A stretch of DNA of 64,000 bases from Porodaedalea pini (GCA_002794775.1 NBAY01000003.1:806001-870000), one strand, 5' to 3'; shown: positions 15,360 through 27,918, counted from the stretch's first letter. The notes: generated from the sequence alone by a model not told the origin. A program made the numbers and translations.

Positions 15360-16635
15360 TTAGGCGGCAGCGGCAACTGGCGTGGGCGTCGGCTCAGAGG
15401 GTTTCGCGGGCTCCTCAGGGGCAGCATCCTCCTGAGCAGCCGGGGCAGCGGCCTCACCTTCATTCGCCGGGTTCTCAAGAGGAGCGACCGGGGCAGGCTC
15501 GTCAATCTTTGGCGGGTTCTCATCCACCTTCGCAGGGTGAGAGACCTCATCCTTCTGTGACTTCGGCCTGAAGAGAGCACCGACGCGGGCAGAAAGGCGA
15601 CGGCCAACCTTCGCAGCTTTGATCTTCTTGTGCTCCTCCTCCTGAAAACCCTAATTAGTTTATTATTCAATGAAACATTAACAATGAAACACGCACTTTA
15701 TCAGATTTCTCCTCCTCCTTCTCTTCCTTCTTGTCCTCCTTCACCTCTTCCTTGGCGGGCTCAGAAGCGGCCGGAGTCTCCTCAACGGGGGCAGGGGCAG
15801 CCTCACTGCAAAGAAAAAATAAATCAGAAAGGCTTAATCAACGGATCAACTTGAAATTACGCACGCCTCGTGCGCGGGCTCGGCAGGCGTCTCTTCAGAC
15901 TTAGCCGGCTCTGCGGGTGCAGCTTCATCCTTGGCCGGCTCCTCGGTGGCGGCGGGAGCGGCCGGCTGCATATAAAACAGATGAATGATAATGACCAGTA
16001 ACTATGGTGATTCAGAACGCACCTCCACCTCTTTCTTTTCCTTCTCTTTCTTAGGGCTCTTCACCTTCAGCTCCTTGAAGGGAGCGAGGATCTTGGACAG
16101 AAGGCTGGGACTCTTCGGCCTCTCCTCCTTCTTGGCCTCCGTGGTCTTAGCAGCGGCCTTAAGTGCCCACTTTAGCCCAATGGGGAAAAATAGATTGAAG
16201 ATTTGCCACTTACGGGAGTCGCGTCGTCCTTAGCAGGCTCTTCAACCGCCTGACGTGAGAAGTTTGAGAAAACCCTTTGGAAAAAATCTCTATTTGGACG
16301 CACAGGCGTTGTTTCTGTGGCAGCGGCAGGCTCAGCAGCCTCTGTGGCGGCGGGAGCTGGGGTCTCCTAAAAGATCGAGTCAGATCTCGCGAATAATGAA
16401 TACAAGTGGCGCAACAAACTTCAGCCTTCACCTCTTCCTTGGCGGCCTCCTAGCATATTTTCAAAGACAAACGATGAGTAAGATGAAATGCGAAGAAAGG
16501 GAAACGAACAGGGGCAGGCTCTTCAACCTTAACGGGCTCAGCAGCAGGGGTCACCTCCGTGACGGGAGCAGCGACGGTCTCTTCAGGCTTCACCTCCGGG
16601 GCAGGGGCAGCAGCAGTCTCGGTCGGGGCAGACAT
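15360..16635 (-). CDS. Ala/Pro/Glu-rich disordered protein
   Basis: Starts MSAPTETAAAPAPEVKPEET at 16635 and ends EPTPTPVAAAA, with TAA at 15360-15362. It has about seven short introns whose exons all keep the same Ala/Pro/Glu/Lys/Val bias. Two basic islands stand out: SPSLLSKILAPFKELKVKSP followed by a Lys/Glu run (near 16030-16110), and RRLSARVGALFRPKSQKDEV (near 15560-15610). These amphipathic basic segments could bind membranes or other proteins. No enzyme domain, signal peptide or membrane helix is seen. I do not recognise a named family. Composition and islands suggest a disordered scaffold, which is inference only. Confidence 0.7.
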
Positions 16636-17882
16636 TACGGTTGCAAAAAGAAACTGTAGGCAAGAAAGAGAGAAAAACACGTCAGCAAAAGACAGGAGAC
16701 GAAAAAGATAAAAGGCGCGCGTGAAAAAGACGACGCGTCGCGGGTGAGGGACGCGATGACAGGTGTCGGACACGTATATGAAGACAGACATACCTAGGGA
16801 AAATTAGATAGAGGAAGGGAGCGAGGGCGCGTCGACGCAGCCTGTGAGGGATGGAGGGAAAAGAAGGGATGGCCTGCATTTCTCCTATCAACGGCGATTT
16901 TAAACACGGTTAAGCGCTACAAACAAGCCCAAACTGAAGCTTCTTCTGGGGAACTGTATCTATTTGGAACAAAGAAATTGTCACACATATCTGTCACGCC
17001 AATTTATCACTCCGTCTGCTTGCGCGCTGTGCTTCCTTCCGCCCATTGTGCCCCTTTAACGCCTTTCGCTCGTCGCTGAGCCTGTTTTCCTGTGCCCATT
17101 CACGCACTTTGGCCACCCCTATTCGGGAGAATGGACGTTCTCACGGGTGGGATCGGTTTTGGCGGAGTTTGAACGATTCATTCCGTAGAATGCAGATAAC
17201 CTTCCTTTTTGTTACGCGACTCTCGTGTCGAGTCACGAGCTTTCTCTCTTCTCCCGCGCCATAACCTGTCTCCTTCGCGTGCTTGTCGCTGCCCTTTCTC
17301 AAGATAATACTAATCAAAATATTAAACGCTAGTTCCTCCGGCGTCGTCTCAGCGAAGTTCATCCGGCGGCGGTGGCGGCTCTGTCCGGTACAAATGGGCT
17401 CAGGGTTCCGCACCGACGTTCCCTTTGGAATTCGGGCGCGCAAAGTACGATCTTCGATATGAATCGTCGTCTTCTTTCGATGTATCTTTTTCTATTTTCA
17501 GTCTCTATAGGTCCAGTTACTTGGCCACCCTCATTTCTTTTCGTTCACACCCGCCTTTTGATACATCTTTATTACTTGTGTGCAATGTGCCATCCCTCCC
17601 GAATCCCCCAGAAAATGCAAAGTTCGTCCGTAAATCGTCTCCCTTTTGGCTCATTCGCAGTCGAACCCTGGCTGCAGCAAGCTTTGCATCAAGTTTGCTT
17701 TGCTCGACCCATGGTCATAATGTGCCTCTGCATCGTCGATGGCCCTCGTCAACTGCAAACTTCTGTCCTCCTGCGTCGCCGGCTCCGTATTCTGTATTCT
17801 ATCTCTGAGCGTGAGGGCAGCCGGAGTGATCGATCCACCGATCCGACAAATACTTTGGAGAACCGAATTGACTTGAGGCGAC
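16636..17882. other. divergent promoter region between disordered-protein gene and PalI-like gene
   Basis: 1.25 kb between two divergently transcribed genes. Open frames exist on both strands at 17140-17910 but none shows a recognisable domain. The plus-strand part near 17450-17600 is pyrimidine-rich and probably lies in the 5' leader of the PalI-like gene. Confidence 0.4.
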
Positions 17883-20800
17883 ATGCGTCGACAATCCAGC
17901 AATCTGTATAGTGCCCCTGCCGCTATCCTCCTAGCCTTCGTCCTCCTCTTCCTTACATGCGTATCTGTCCCCTTCGCGCAAGGAATCCGCCTCTTCACCC
18001 TCGTAGATCACAGCACTGGAGGGTCTATTAGGTTCGGACTCTGGGGATACTGCTTATCGTGAGTTACCATTTTTCAAAATATCGAAGATGAAATAGTGAA
18101 CCCGATGTGGTCCTCTGCAGACGGAGCGTCGATGGCTATCCTCAGTGTACGGTTCCAGAAGTTGGCTGGACTTTTAACAATGTGTGCGTTCAATCAATAA
18201 GCTTTCCGCCTCCGCGTGTACTTATTTCGAGAGCTCGCAGACCTACGCTCACTGGGCTTGAAAATTCGACTTCTTCGCGCCTCACAGGCAGTCTTGTTAT
18301 CCATCCTTTTAGTATGTCCAACAATCCGTCTTTATCTCCTGCGATTAATAGCTAACGCACCGTCCATAGTGACGGCCAGTGTTTTCGCACTCTTCCTTCT
18401 AACCACAGCTTTCGTCTCCAAACCTTCATTCCAGCGCAAATTATCCGCAAAATTGGGACGAAAGTCCTCTTTTGATTTCGTCTCGCCGACACTGACACTT
18501 GTAGCAGCTATACTCACGTCGGCCGCATTTATTATAGACGTGGTAGTTATTGTGGAGGTTAAGAATCGTGTCAGTCAAGCGACGGGGACGGCAAGAAATA
18601 TGAAAGCGTATACGGGCGCGATAGTAAGCATTCTTCTCTCTGTGCCTTGAAATTCGTATTTATTGCAATGTTCGTCCAGGCATGGTTGAGTTTCATCGCC
18701 GCAGCCGTACTGTGGGTTGTCACGATCATACTTTGTATGACCCATCTAGTGTATGCGAATGTCTTCCTGCATTTTCAGACAAAACCTAGTTGACATTGAT
18801 TCTTGTAGTAGGAAATCTCGGGACAGGAGAGCATACGATGACAACGGTTCCGCATCGGACTCCGATGCATATTCCCGCAGGGATGATTCTCGTACGCGAT
18901 CTGTGCGTAGTTCCTTCTCCAGGCAACCGTCCGAATACTCTATGCATTCCCGCGCGGCGAGCATGTCGCACGCCAAGGATGACGAATGGCGCTCGACGAC
19001 TACCTATGGCAAACCGTCACGGCGCTCGATCTCTGGCAGAGGCTCGCAGAGCTCTTTCGATGCAGACGACGAGTACGACAATGACCCCTCGCAAAAAGAA
19101 AAACCGCCGGGATTCTTCGCGGCATGCTGTCCTTGTCTGAGAAGGAAGAAGGACAGGGATAGGGATGAGAGAGAGGAGGATATCGAGCTTGGTGATATGA
19201 GCGGCTCCGGTTCGAGGCGGGAAGCCGAGCCGTATGATTCCAGCTCCGAGGACCTTCGCAAAAACAGAAGCACCGATGGTGAGCAAAGGAATCCAGAATC
19301 CCTCATCGTGCATGTCATGCTAGAAGAAACATACTGATCGTCCCGTCTTCCACAGACGTAATATACGCCTCATCGGTCCCAAGAAATGTACGAAGCGAAG
19401 ATTCCTATCCAAATTCAGAGGATGATAATTGGAAGAGACATGTGACGGGGAATAATGCTAAGAAGGCTTTAAAAGACATGTTTTTCATCCCTTCGCACAA
19501 GAAGGAGGACAACTATGATGACGATTCTAGTTCTAGGGAAGCGCGTGATATGGACGATAGATCGGAGCGAACCAGAGATTCAACGTGGAATTCCGAGTCA
19601 GATGTTGGGAGGGAGAGGTATACTGAGGAGGTTCCTGCAAGTCGAGGCATAACAGATGAAGAACCCATGGCGCGACGCAGCTCTGAAGAATACCTCTCTG
19701 ATGATCGTAATGCCGACAGAGGACTCAGTGAAGACGAATGGTCTCAAGGAACACCTGACCGCCGTTCAAGTGTATACTCTGGAGGAGACGAAATCTACAG
19801 GGATGATCCGCAGCGCTACTCCGATGACGACAGAGGTAGAGACCTAACGGATGAACCAGTCTACGACTCAGACTACAGCAGAGATATCTCAGACCGAGAG
19901 AGAAGCAATGTCGCCTCCAGCGTTTATTCCAGGGGTGGACCAGAGTATTCAGACGGTCGATACGATGGCTCGGAGGATCTGCGAGATACTTCTGTGCCCG
20001 CCTCCAATTACGCCGAGTCCGAAGTTGAATCTCGCTATCCTCGGACCGAGTCTGAGCGTGGGCTGGATTCTCCTGTAGAGTCGGAAGTCTACTCGCAAGA
20101 TGAGGGTCCATATGACGACTACCGATCTCGCTCAGACGACGCAAGCAAGGGCATAACAGACGATGAATATGCTTATCGACCTGATGACGCAAGTAGAGGC
20201 ATGTCAGATGAAGACTATGACGATGTCTCGCAATATTCTGGCTCAAGGACACCTTCTGAGCGCTACACGTCAGAGTACGCCGAAGACTCACCGCGGGACA
20301 TCGAGTCAGACGTCGAGGAGGCTTATGAAGAGGAACCGGATCGTCGAAGCATAACGGATGAAGAGCCTATGTCGCGACGAAGCTCTGAAGAATACCTCTC
20401 TGATGATCGTAATGCCGACAGAGGACTCAGTGAAGACGAATGGTCTCGAGGAACATCTGGCCACCGTTCGAGTGTATACTCTGAAGGAGACGAAATCTAC
20501 AATGATGATCCGCAGCGCTACTCCGATGACGACAGAGGTAGAGACCTAACGGATGAACCAGTTTATAATTCAGATTACAACAGAGATATCTCAGACCAAG
20601 AGAGAAGCGACGCCGCCTCCAGCATTTACTCCAGGAGTGAACCAGGGTATTCAGACAGTCGATACGATGGCTCGGAAGACCTGCGAGATACTTCTGTGCC
20701 CGCCTCCAATTACGCCGAGTCCGAAGTCGAATCTCGCTATCCTCGGACCGAGTCTGAGCGAGGGCTGGATTCTCCTGTAGAGTCGGAAGTCTATTCGCAA

Positions 20801-23800
20801 GATGAGGGTCTAGATAACGACTACCGATCTCACTCAGACGATGCGAGCAGGGGCATCTCAGACGATGAATACGATGGATACGCTTCTCGATCTGATGATG
20901 CAAGCAGAGGCATGACAGATGAAGAATATACCTCCGGTTATGACGATGTCTCGCAATATTCCGGGTCTGAGGGTGTAAGGGACATGACCGACGACGGTAG
21001 ATCTCAATATTCTGGCTCAAGGACACCTTCTGAGCGCTACACATCAGAGTACGTCGAAGACTCGCCGCGCGATGCCGAGTCAGACGTCGAGGAGGCGTAC
21101 GAAGAGGAACCGGAAAGTCGAAGCATAACGGATGAAGAGCCCGTGTCGCGACGAAGCTCTGAAGGATACTTCTCTGACGAACCCGATACGGACAGAGGAC
21201 TCAGCGAAGAGGACGAGAGAGCCACTCTCACTCCGACTGAAGGCGAATGGTCTCAAGAGCCCTCTGATCGTCGTTCAAGCGTGTATTCTGACGGAGACGA
21301 AGTCTATAATGAAGAACCACAGAACTACTCTGATGAAGGCGGAGAGAGAAGTCTGGCAGACGAATCAGTCTACGAGTCGGAAGACAACAGAGATATCTCA
21401 GACGCAGAGAGAACCGGCACTGAACCAGAATATTCCGACAGTCGATACGAAGACTCTGAAGACCTCCGAGATGCATCGGAACCAGAAGCTTCTTTGCCCG
21501 CCTCCGATGCAGATAGAGGTCTCAGCGACGAAGATAAGGGTACCACTCTCACTCCGAGTGAAGGAGGCTGGTCGCAAGAACCCTCTGACCATCGTTCAAG
21601 CGTACACTCTGAAGGAGATGAGCTCTACGACGAAGACGGAGACAGAGACCTTACAGGTGAATCAGCCTATGACTCAGAAAACGACAGAGATATTTCAGAT
21701 GCGGAGAGAAGCAACGCCGATTCCACCGTTTACTCCAGGACTGAGCCAGAATATTCCGACAGTCAATACGAAGGCTCGGAAGGCTTGCGAGATACAACGG
21801 ATCCAGAAGCTTCTTTGCCCGCCTCCGATGCGGACAGGGATCTCAGCGAAGACGGGGAAGCCATTCTCACTCCAAGAGAAGGTGAAATGTCTCCGGAACC
21901 TTCAGACCGTCGCTCAAGTGTATACTCTGAAGGGGACGATTTCTACAGTGAAGACCCGCAAAACTATTCTGGTGAAGATGAAGACAGAGGCCTGGCAGAC
22001 GAATCAGTGTACGGGTCGGAAGATAACAGAGATATCTCAGATACAGAGAGAACTACCACTGAGTCTAGCGTTTATTCCGGAAGTGAACCAGAATATTCCG
22101 ACAGTCAATACGAAGGCTCGGAGGACCTGCGAGATGCATCGGAACCAGAAGCTTCTTTGTCTGCCTCCGATGCGGATAGAGGTCTCAGCGAAGATGAGGA
22201 AGCCATCCTCACTCCAAGTGAAGGCGAACTGTCTCCAGAACTTTCTGACCATCGCTCAAGCGTACACTCTGAAGGAGATGAGCTCTACGACGAAGACGGA
22301 GACAGAGGCCTTACAGATGAATCAGCCTACGATTCAGAAAACGACAGAGATATCTCAGATGCGGAGAGAAGCAACGCCGACTCCACCGTTTACTCCAGGA
22401 CTGAGCCAGAATATTCCGACAGTCAATACGAAGGCTCAGAAGACTTGCGAGATACAACGGATCCAGAAGCTTCTTTGCCCGCCTCCGATGCGGACAGGGA
22501 TCTCAGCGAAGACGGGGAAGCCATTCTCACTCCAAGAGAAGATGAACTGTCTCCAGAACCCTCAAACCGTCGCTCAAGCGTATACTCTGAAGGGGACGAG
22601 GGCTACAGTGAAGACCCGCAAAACTATTCTGGTGAAGATGAAGACAGAGGCCTGGCAGGCGAATCAGCGTACGGGTCGGAAGATAACAGAGATATCTCAG
22701 ACGCAGAGAGAACCGGCACTGAGTCTAGCGTTTATTCCGGAAGTGAACCAGAATATTCCGACAGTCAATACGAAGGCTCGGAGGGCCTGCGAGATGCATC
22801 GGAACCAGAAGCTTCTTTGTCTGCCTCCGATGCGGATAGAGGTCTCAGCGAAGATGAGGAAGCCATCCTCACTCCAAGTGAAGGCGAACTGTCTCCAGAA
22901 CCCTCTGACCGTCGTTCAAGCGTACACTCTGAAGGAGATGAGCTCTACGACGAAGACGGAGGCAGGGACCTTACAGGTGAATCAGCCTATGACTCAGAAA
23001 ACGACAGAGATATCTCAGACCGAGAGAGAAGCGACGCCGCCTCCAGCATTTACTCCAGGAGTGAACCAGGGTATTCAGACAGTCGATACGATGGCTCGGA
23101 AGACCTGCGAGATACTTCTGTGCCCGCCTCCAATTACGCCGAGTCCGAAGTCGAATCTCGCTATCCTCGGACCGAGTCTGAGCGTGGGCTGGATTCTCCT
23201 TTAGGGTCTGAAGTCTACTCGCAAGATGAAGGTTCGGATAACGACTACCGATCTCACTCAGACGATGCGAGCAGGGGCATCTCAGACGATGAATACGATG
23301 GATACGCTTCTCGATCTGATGATGCAAGCAGAGGCATGACAGATGAAGAATACACCTCTGGCTATGACGATGTCTCGCAATATTCCGGGTCTGAGGGTGT
23401 AAGGGACATGACCGACGACGGTAGATCTCAATATTCTGGCTCAAGGACACCTTCTGAGCGCTACACGTCAGAGTACGCCGAAGACTCGCCGCGCGATGCC
23501 GAGTCAGACGTCGAGGAGGCGTACGAAGAGGAACCGGAAAGTCGAAGCATAACGGATGAAGAGCCCGTGTCGCGACGAAGCTCTGAAGGATACTTCTCTG
23601 ATGAACCCGATACGGACAGAGGACTCAGCGAAGAGGACGAGAGAGCCACTCTCACTCCGACTGAAGGCGAATGGTCTCAAGAGCCCTCTGATCGTCGTTC
23701 AAGCGTGTATTCTGACGGAGACGAAGTCTATAATGAAGAACCACAGAACTACTCTGATGAAGGCGGAGAGAGAAGTCTGGCAGACGAATCAGTCTACGAG

Positions 23801-26648
23801 TCGGAAGACAACAGAGATATCTCAGACGCAGAGAGAACCGGCACTGAACCAGAATATTCCGACAGTCGATACGAAGACTCTGAAGACCTCCGAGATGCAT
23901 CGGAACCAGAAGCTTCTTTGCCCGCCTCCGATGCAGATAGAGGTCTCAGCGACGAAGATGAGGGTACCACTCTCACTCCGAGTGAAGGAGAGTGGTCGCA
24001 AGAACCCTCTGACCATCGTTCAAGCGTACACTCTGAAGGAGATGAGCCCTACGACGAAGACGGAGACAGAGACCTTACAGGTGAATCAGCCTATGACTCA
24101 GAAAACGACAGAGATATCTCAGATGCGGAGAGAAGCAACGCCGACTCCACCGTTTACTCCAGGACTGAGCCAGAATATTCCGACAGTCAATACGAAGGCT
24201 CGGAAGGCTTGCGAGATACAACGGATCCAGAAGCTTCTTTGCCTGCCTTCGATGCGGACAGGGGTCTCAGCGAAGACGAGGAAGCCATTCTCACTCCAAG
24301 AGGTGAAATATCTCCAGAACCTTCAGACCGTCGCTCAAGCGTATACTCTGAAGGGGACGAGGGCTACAGTGAAGACCCGCAAAACTATTCTGGTGAAGAT
24401 GAAGACAGAGGCCTGGCAGGCGAATCAGTGTACGGGTCGGAAGATAACAGAGATATCTCAGATACAGAGAGAACTACCACTGAGTCTAGCGTTTATTCCG
24501 GAAGTGAACCAGAATATTCCGACAGTCAATACGAAGGCTCGGAGGACCTGCGAGATGCATCGGAACCAGAAGCTTCTTTGTCTGCCTCCGATGCGGATAG
24601 AGGTCTCAGCGAAGATGAGGAAGCCATCCTCACTCCAAGTGAAGGCGAACTGTCTCCAGAACTTTCTGACCATCGCTCAAGCGTACACTCTGAAGGAGAT
24701 GAGCTCTACGACGAAGACGGAGACAGAGGCCTTACAGATGAATCAGCCTATGACTCAGAAAACGAAAGAGATATTTCAGATGCGGAGAGAAGCAACGCCG
24801 ATTCCACCGTTTACTCCAGGACTGAGCCAGAATATTCCGACAGTCAATACGAAGGCTCAGAAGACTTGCGAGATACAACGGATCCAGAAGCTTCTTTGCC
24901 CGCCTCCGATGCGGACAGGGATCTCAGCGAAGACGGGGAAGCCATTCTCACTCCAAGAGAAGATGAACTGTCTCCAGAACCCTCAAACCGTCGCTCAAGC
25001 GTATACTCTGAAGGGGACGAGGGCTACAGTGAAGACCCGCAAAACTATTCTGGTGAAGATGAAGACAGAGGCCTGGCAGGCGAATCAGCGTACGGGTCGG
25101 AAGATAACAGAGATATCTCAGACGCAGAGAGAACCGGCACTGAGTCTAGCGTTTATTCCGGAAGTGAACCAGAATATTCCGACAGTCAATACGAAGGCTC
25201 GGAGGACCTGCGAGATGCATCGGAACCAGAAGCTTCTTTGTCTGCCTCCGATGCGGATAGAGGTCTCAGCGAAGATGAGGAAGCCATCCTCACTCCAAGT
25301 GAAGGCGAACTGTCTCCAGAACCCTCTGACCGTCGTTCAAGCGTACACTCTGAAGGAGATGAGCTCTACGACGAAGACGGAGACAGAGACCTTACAGGTG
25401 AATCAGCCTACGATTCAGAAAACGACAGAGATATTTCAGATGCGGAGAGAAGCAACGCCGATTCCACTGTTTACTCCAGGACTGAGCCAGAATATTCCGA
25501 CTCCCAATACGAAGGTTCCGAGGACCTGCGAGATACCACAGCAACAGAAGCGTCTTTGCCCGCCTCCAATTCAGACAGGGGACTTAGCGAGGAAGACGAG
25601 GGAGCCACTCTTGCCCCAAGTGAAGGTGAAATGTCTCCGGAACCCTCAGACCGTCACTCAAGCGTATACTCTGAAGGGGACGAGGGCTATTCCGATGAGG
25701 ACGGAGACAGAGATATCACAGGTGAATCAGCCTACGGTTCAGAAAATGACAGAGGTATTTCAGACGCAGAGAGAAGCAACATTAACTCCACAGTTTACTC
25801 CGAAAGTGAACCAGTGTATTCAGATAGTCAATATGAGGGCTCAGAAGACCTGCGAGATACAACGGAGCCAGGAGCTTCTTTACCGGCCTCCGATGCAGAC
25901 AGAGATCTCAGCGAAGAAGACGAGGAAGGCCCCCTTACTCCGAGTGAAGGAGGATTGTCTCCAGAACCCTCTGACCGTCGTTCAAGCGTACACTCTGAAG
26001 GAGATAAGCTCTACGATGAAGACGGAGACAGAGACCTTACAGGTGAATCAGCCTACGATTCAGAAAATGACAGAGATATCTCAGACACAGAGAGAACCGG
26101 CACCGAGTCCAACATTTACTCCGGAGGATACGATGAGAGCTATATTCCTGACTCAAGGTCAGCCTCTCAATCCTACACAGAGGGGGAAGGGTATGCTGAA
26201 AGCGATAATCCTGACTCAAGGCCACTTTCTGAACCTTATTCGGACGGGTCTATTGGAGGCTCTCCATACGGGTCCGAAGGGACTGTCTACCCTGAAGACC
26301 CTGGTATGAGAGCCTCCGAGTCTGAGGACTGGGGTGATCCCGTCAGCTCCGGATTGGATGACAGGGATGAACTTGTTTCGAGTAGAGTTAGTTCGGGCCA
26401 GGAAGAGCCAGGTGAGTTGTTTGTCATCCAGCGGTTTATTGTGATACTCACGTATGTGACTTGTTCCAGACCATATTTGTAGTGGACGCGAGGATGACTC
26501 TCTTATGGGGATGTCGAAGCGTGGGTCAAGTGCAGGGCCGTTCAGTCTGTCTGGTGGCTCTAACGAGGAAGACAGAGGTGGTGATGGTTCAGATGATGAA
26601 GCTATTCCGAGAATTTGTGAATACTGTGGAACTTACATTTATGCTTAG
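17883..26648 (+). CDS. giant SUR7/PalI (Rim9-like) membrane protein with repeat tail
   Basis: Eight exons join in frame: 17883-18058, 18121-18183, 18241-18311, 18370-18623, 18680-18750, 18809-19278, 19356-26411 and 26470-26648. They total 8,340 nt, or 2,779 residues. Helix 1 is residues 11-30 (AAILLAFVLLFLTCVSVPFA), followed by the extracellular motif GLWGYC. Helix 2 is near 104-120, helix 3 near 144-166, helix 4 near 189-211. This is the SUR7/PalI fold, which in ascomycetes senses ambient pH (PalI/Rim9) or marks eisosomes. The tail begins Ser/Arg-rich, then has a Cys cluster plus basic patch (FFAACCPCLRRKKDRDRDER) that could be palmitoylated. About 2,300 residues of acidic Ser/Asp/Glu repeats follow, and the end is CEYCGTYIYA. 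PalI-type proteins are usually several hundred residues. Exon phases all agree, which supports a single gene rather than two. Confidence 0.82.
19656..21059 (+). repeat. 702-bp tandem coding repeat inside the PalI-like tail
   Basis: Sequence from 19656 recurs 702 bp later, from 20358. Both copies encode EEYLSDDRNADRGLSEDEWS followed by SSVYS, PQRYSDDDRGRDLTDEPVY and a shared PRTESERGLDSP segment. The copies differ at scattered bases and by indels. Confidence 0.75.
20581..25425 (+). repeat. 2.42-kb tandem duplication inside the PalI-like exon
   Basis: Block 1 (20581-23004) and block 2 (23005-25425) match at a constant offset of 2,424 bp, dropping to 2,421 after one codon loss near 24301. Identity is very high by eye. 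Each block holds units of about 318 or 342 bp (106 or 114 residues), with anchors RDISDAERS, PEYSDSQYEGSEDLRD and RRSSVYSEGDE. Both blocks keep the reading frame. Confidence 0.88.
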
Positions 26649-26766
26649 ACTCTAATAGTTTTTCGCCGTTTTCATTGTGATCTTTTATATGGATGTAGTT
26701 TGTGCACTGTATACTAAGCATTAATATTACCTTTCCTTTTTTTATTTTAATTTCATGTGAAAGAGT
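26649..26766 (+). other. 3' UTR remnant of the PalI-like gene
   Basis: AT-rich sequence between the stop codon and the insertion site of retroelement A1. The host gene's own polyadenylation signal may lie here or past the insertion, after 33397. Confidence 0.5.
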
Positions 26767-26771
26767 GTTTT

Positions 26772-27196
26772 TGTCAGAACTCGAACTTTCACCCTTTCTT
26801 TATTTCCCCTTTTCCTTTTCCTTTCCTTTTAACCGCTCTTTCTTATTATCTTTAATCATCTTTCCAATCACTTCCCACACTCCCTTCACATGACCTTCAT
26901 TCGTTCCATTCCTGCTCGTTATGTAATGTTAGGTAATATAGTCTCACGGTCGTTGCTATATAAGGTCTCAGGAATCGCATGAACTCCTTGTTCTGCTTTT
27001 CCTCTTACCTCCGCGACGACCTAGGTGAGACTCGTCCCCCTTGTATTAGTTTAGACTTGTATTAATCCTCTTACCTCCGCGACGACCTAGCCTGAGTACA
27101 GCGTGTCCCGAGTTCCCGCTCAAGTATAACACGTCCCAGACGACAGTCAGCCGAGGCCTGCCCAGTCCGAGTCATCTCCCGGACTCCCGCCTAACA
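26772..27196 (+). repeat. 5' LTR of A1
   Basis: 425 bp, TG...CA termini, pyrimidine-rich start, and a TATA box at 26957-26964. Confidence 0.93.
26957..27000 (+). promoter_or_regulatory. A1 LTR TATA box and predicted transcript start
   Basis: TATATAAG at 26957-26964. The 11-mer GTTCTGCTTTT at 26990-27000 lies 33 bp past the TATA start, the expected position of the RNA 5' end. It is the exact reverse complement of the primer-binding site at 27198-27208. Confidence 0.7.
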
Positions 27197-27197
27197 T

Positions 27198-27208
27198 AAA
27201 AGCAGAAC
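27198..27208 (+). other. A1 primer-binding site, self-priming type
   Basis: AAAAGCAGAAC, one base after the LTR. It does not resemble the TGG... start of a tRNA-primed site, but pairs perfectly with the predicted first 11 nt of the A1 RNA, as in the Tf1 group. Confidence 0.7.
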
Positions 27209-27918
27209 CCCACCCAGGCTCATCCCCAGCGTACGTCATCGCTGTCGACTCGCCTTCACTCGGTCTAGAGGAGCGCTCCCCTCGACGGACTTGATGTGTA
27301 AAACCCCTAAACGACAAACCCTCAACCCTGCCCGGACGTTTTCGGACGTTCGTGTATTACATAAACCTACACCCGACCTTTCCCGACCCTGGCTCTCCGC
27401 CTCTCCCTCTGGTGGAGGAACCATCTGACCTGGACGTGGGTAACACACCGTGTACAGTCCTCGACGTCGTTGTCGATTGTGCTCTCGACCGCCTCCTTCC
27501 GTTTGGTCATCAAATTTGCCGACAAACCTGTCCTTCGCCAGCGTAACGTTCATCCAGACAACCAGCCCCTCCCAGTCCCCCCCCCGGTCTAGTCAACATA
27601 GATCTTACCGAGGAACAACAGTGGGCTCTCCCTCATTCGTCACGCTACGACACCGAACGACAGTCGTACGTAGCCAACGATAGGAGCCACGTCACCCATA
27701 ACCTCTGGTGGAGTGACGTTAGACACGCCTGGTACTCAACTGACCCATCAGGCGAAAGAACTCGGTGGGCGCCTCGAACCCCTCGCGCCCCAGCATCCCC
27801 TACCATTTCAACTTCGTCGGTCGTCCTTCCAAGCGAACCAGGAGGTTATCGTACACCCCGTAGAGACTCATCGCCGCCGACACCTCCTGAACATCTGTCC
27901 CGCATGCCCGCACCAACA
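27209..27918 (+). other. A1 5' leader between PBS and gag
   Basis: About 710 bp without a conserved coding frame. It is shared, with changes, by copies A2 and A3 and probably holds packaging signals. Confidence 0.5.

Noticed and set aside
17651..17998. Minus-strand open frame with MSPQVNSVLQSICRIGGS
   Set aside because: Its best ATG overlaps the start codon of the PalI-like gene head-on, no family resemblance was found, and the codon pattern gives no support.
19725..21044. Minus-strand open frames (188 and 205 codons) opposite the repeat exon
   Set aside because: They mirror the repeat structure of the plus-strand exon and are rich in Arg/His/Leu, as expected from its antisense.
27197..27215. 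tRNA primer-binding site next to the A1 LTR
   Set aside because: The sequence does not start TGG and matches no tRNA 3' end that I recognise; the self-complement to the RNA start is exact.
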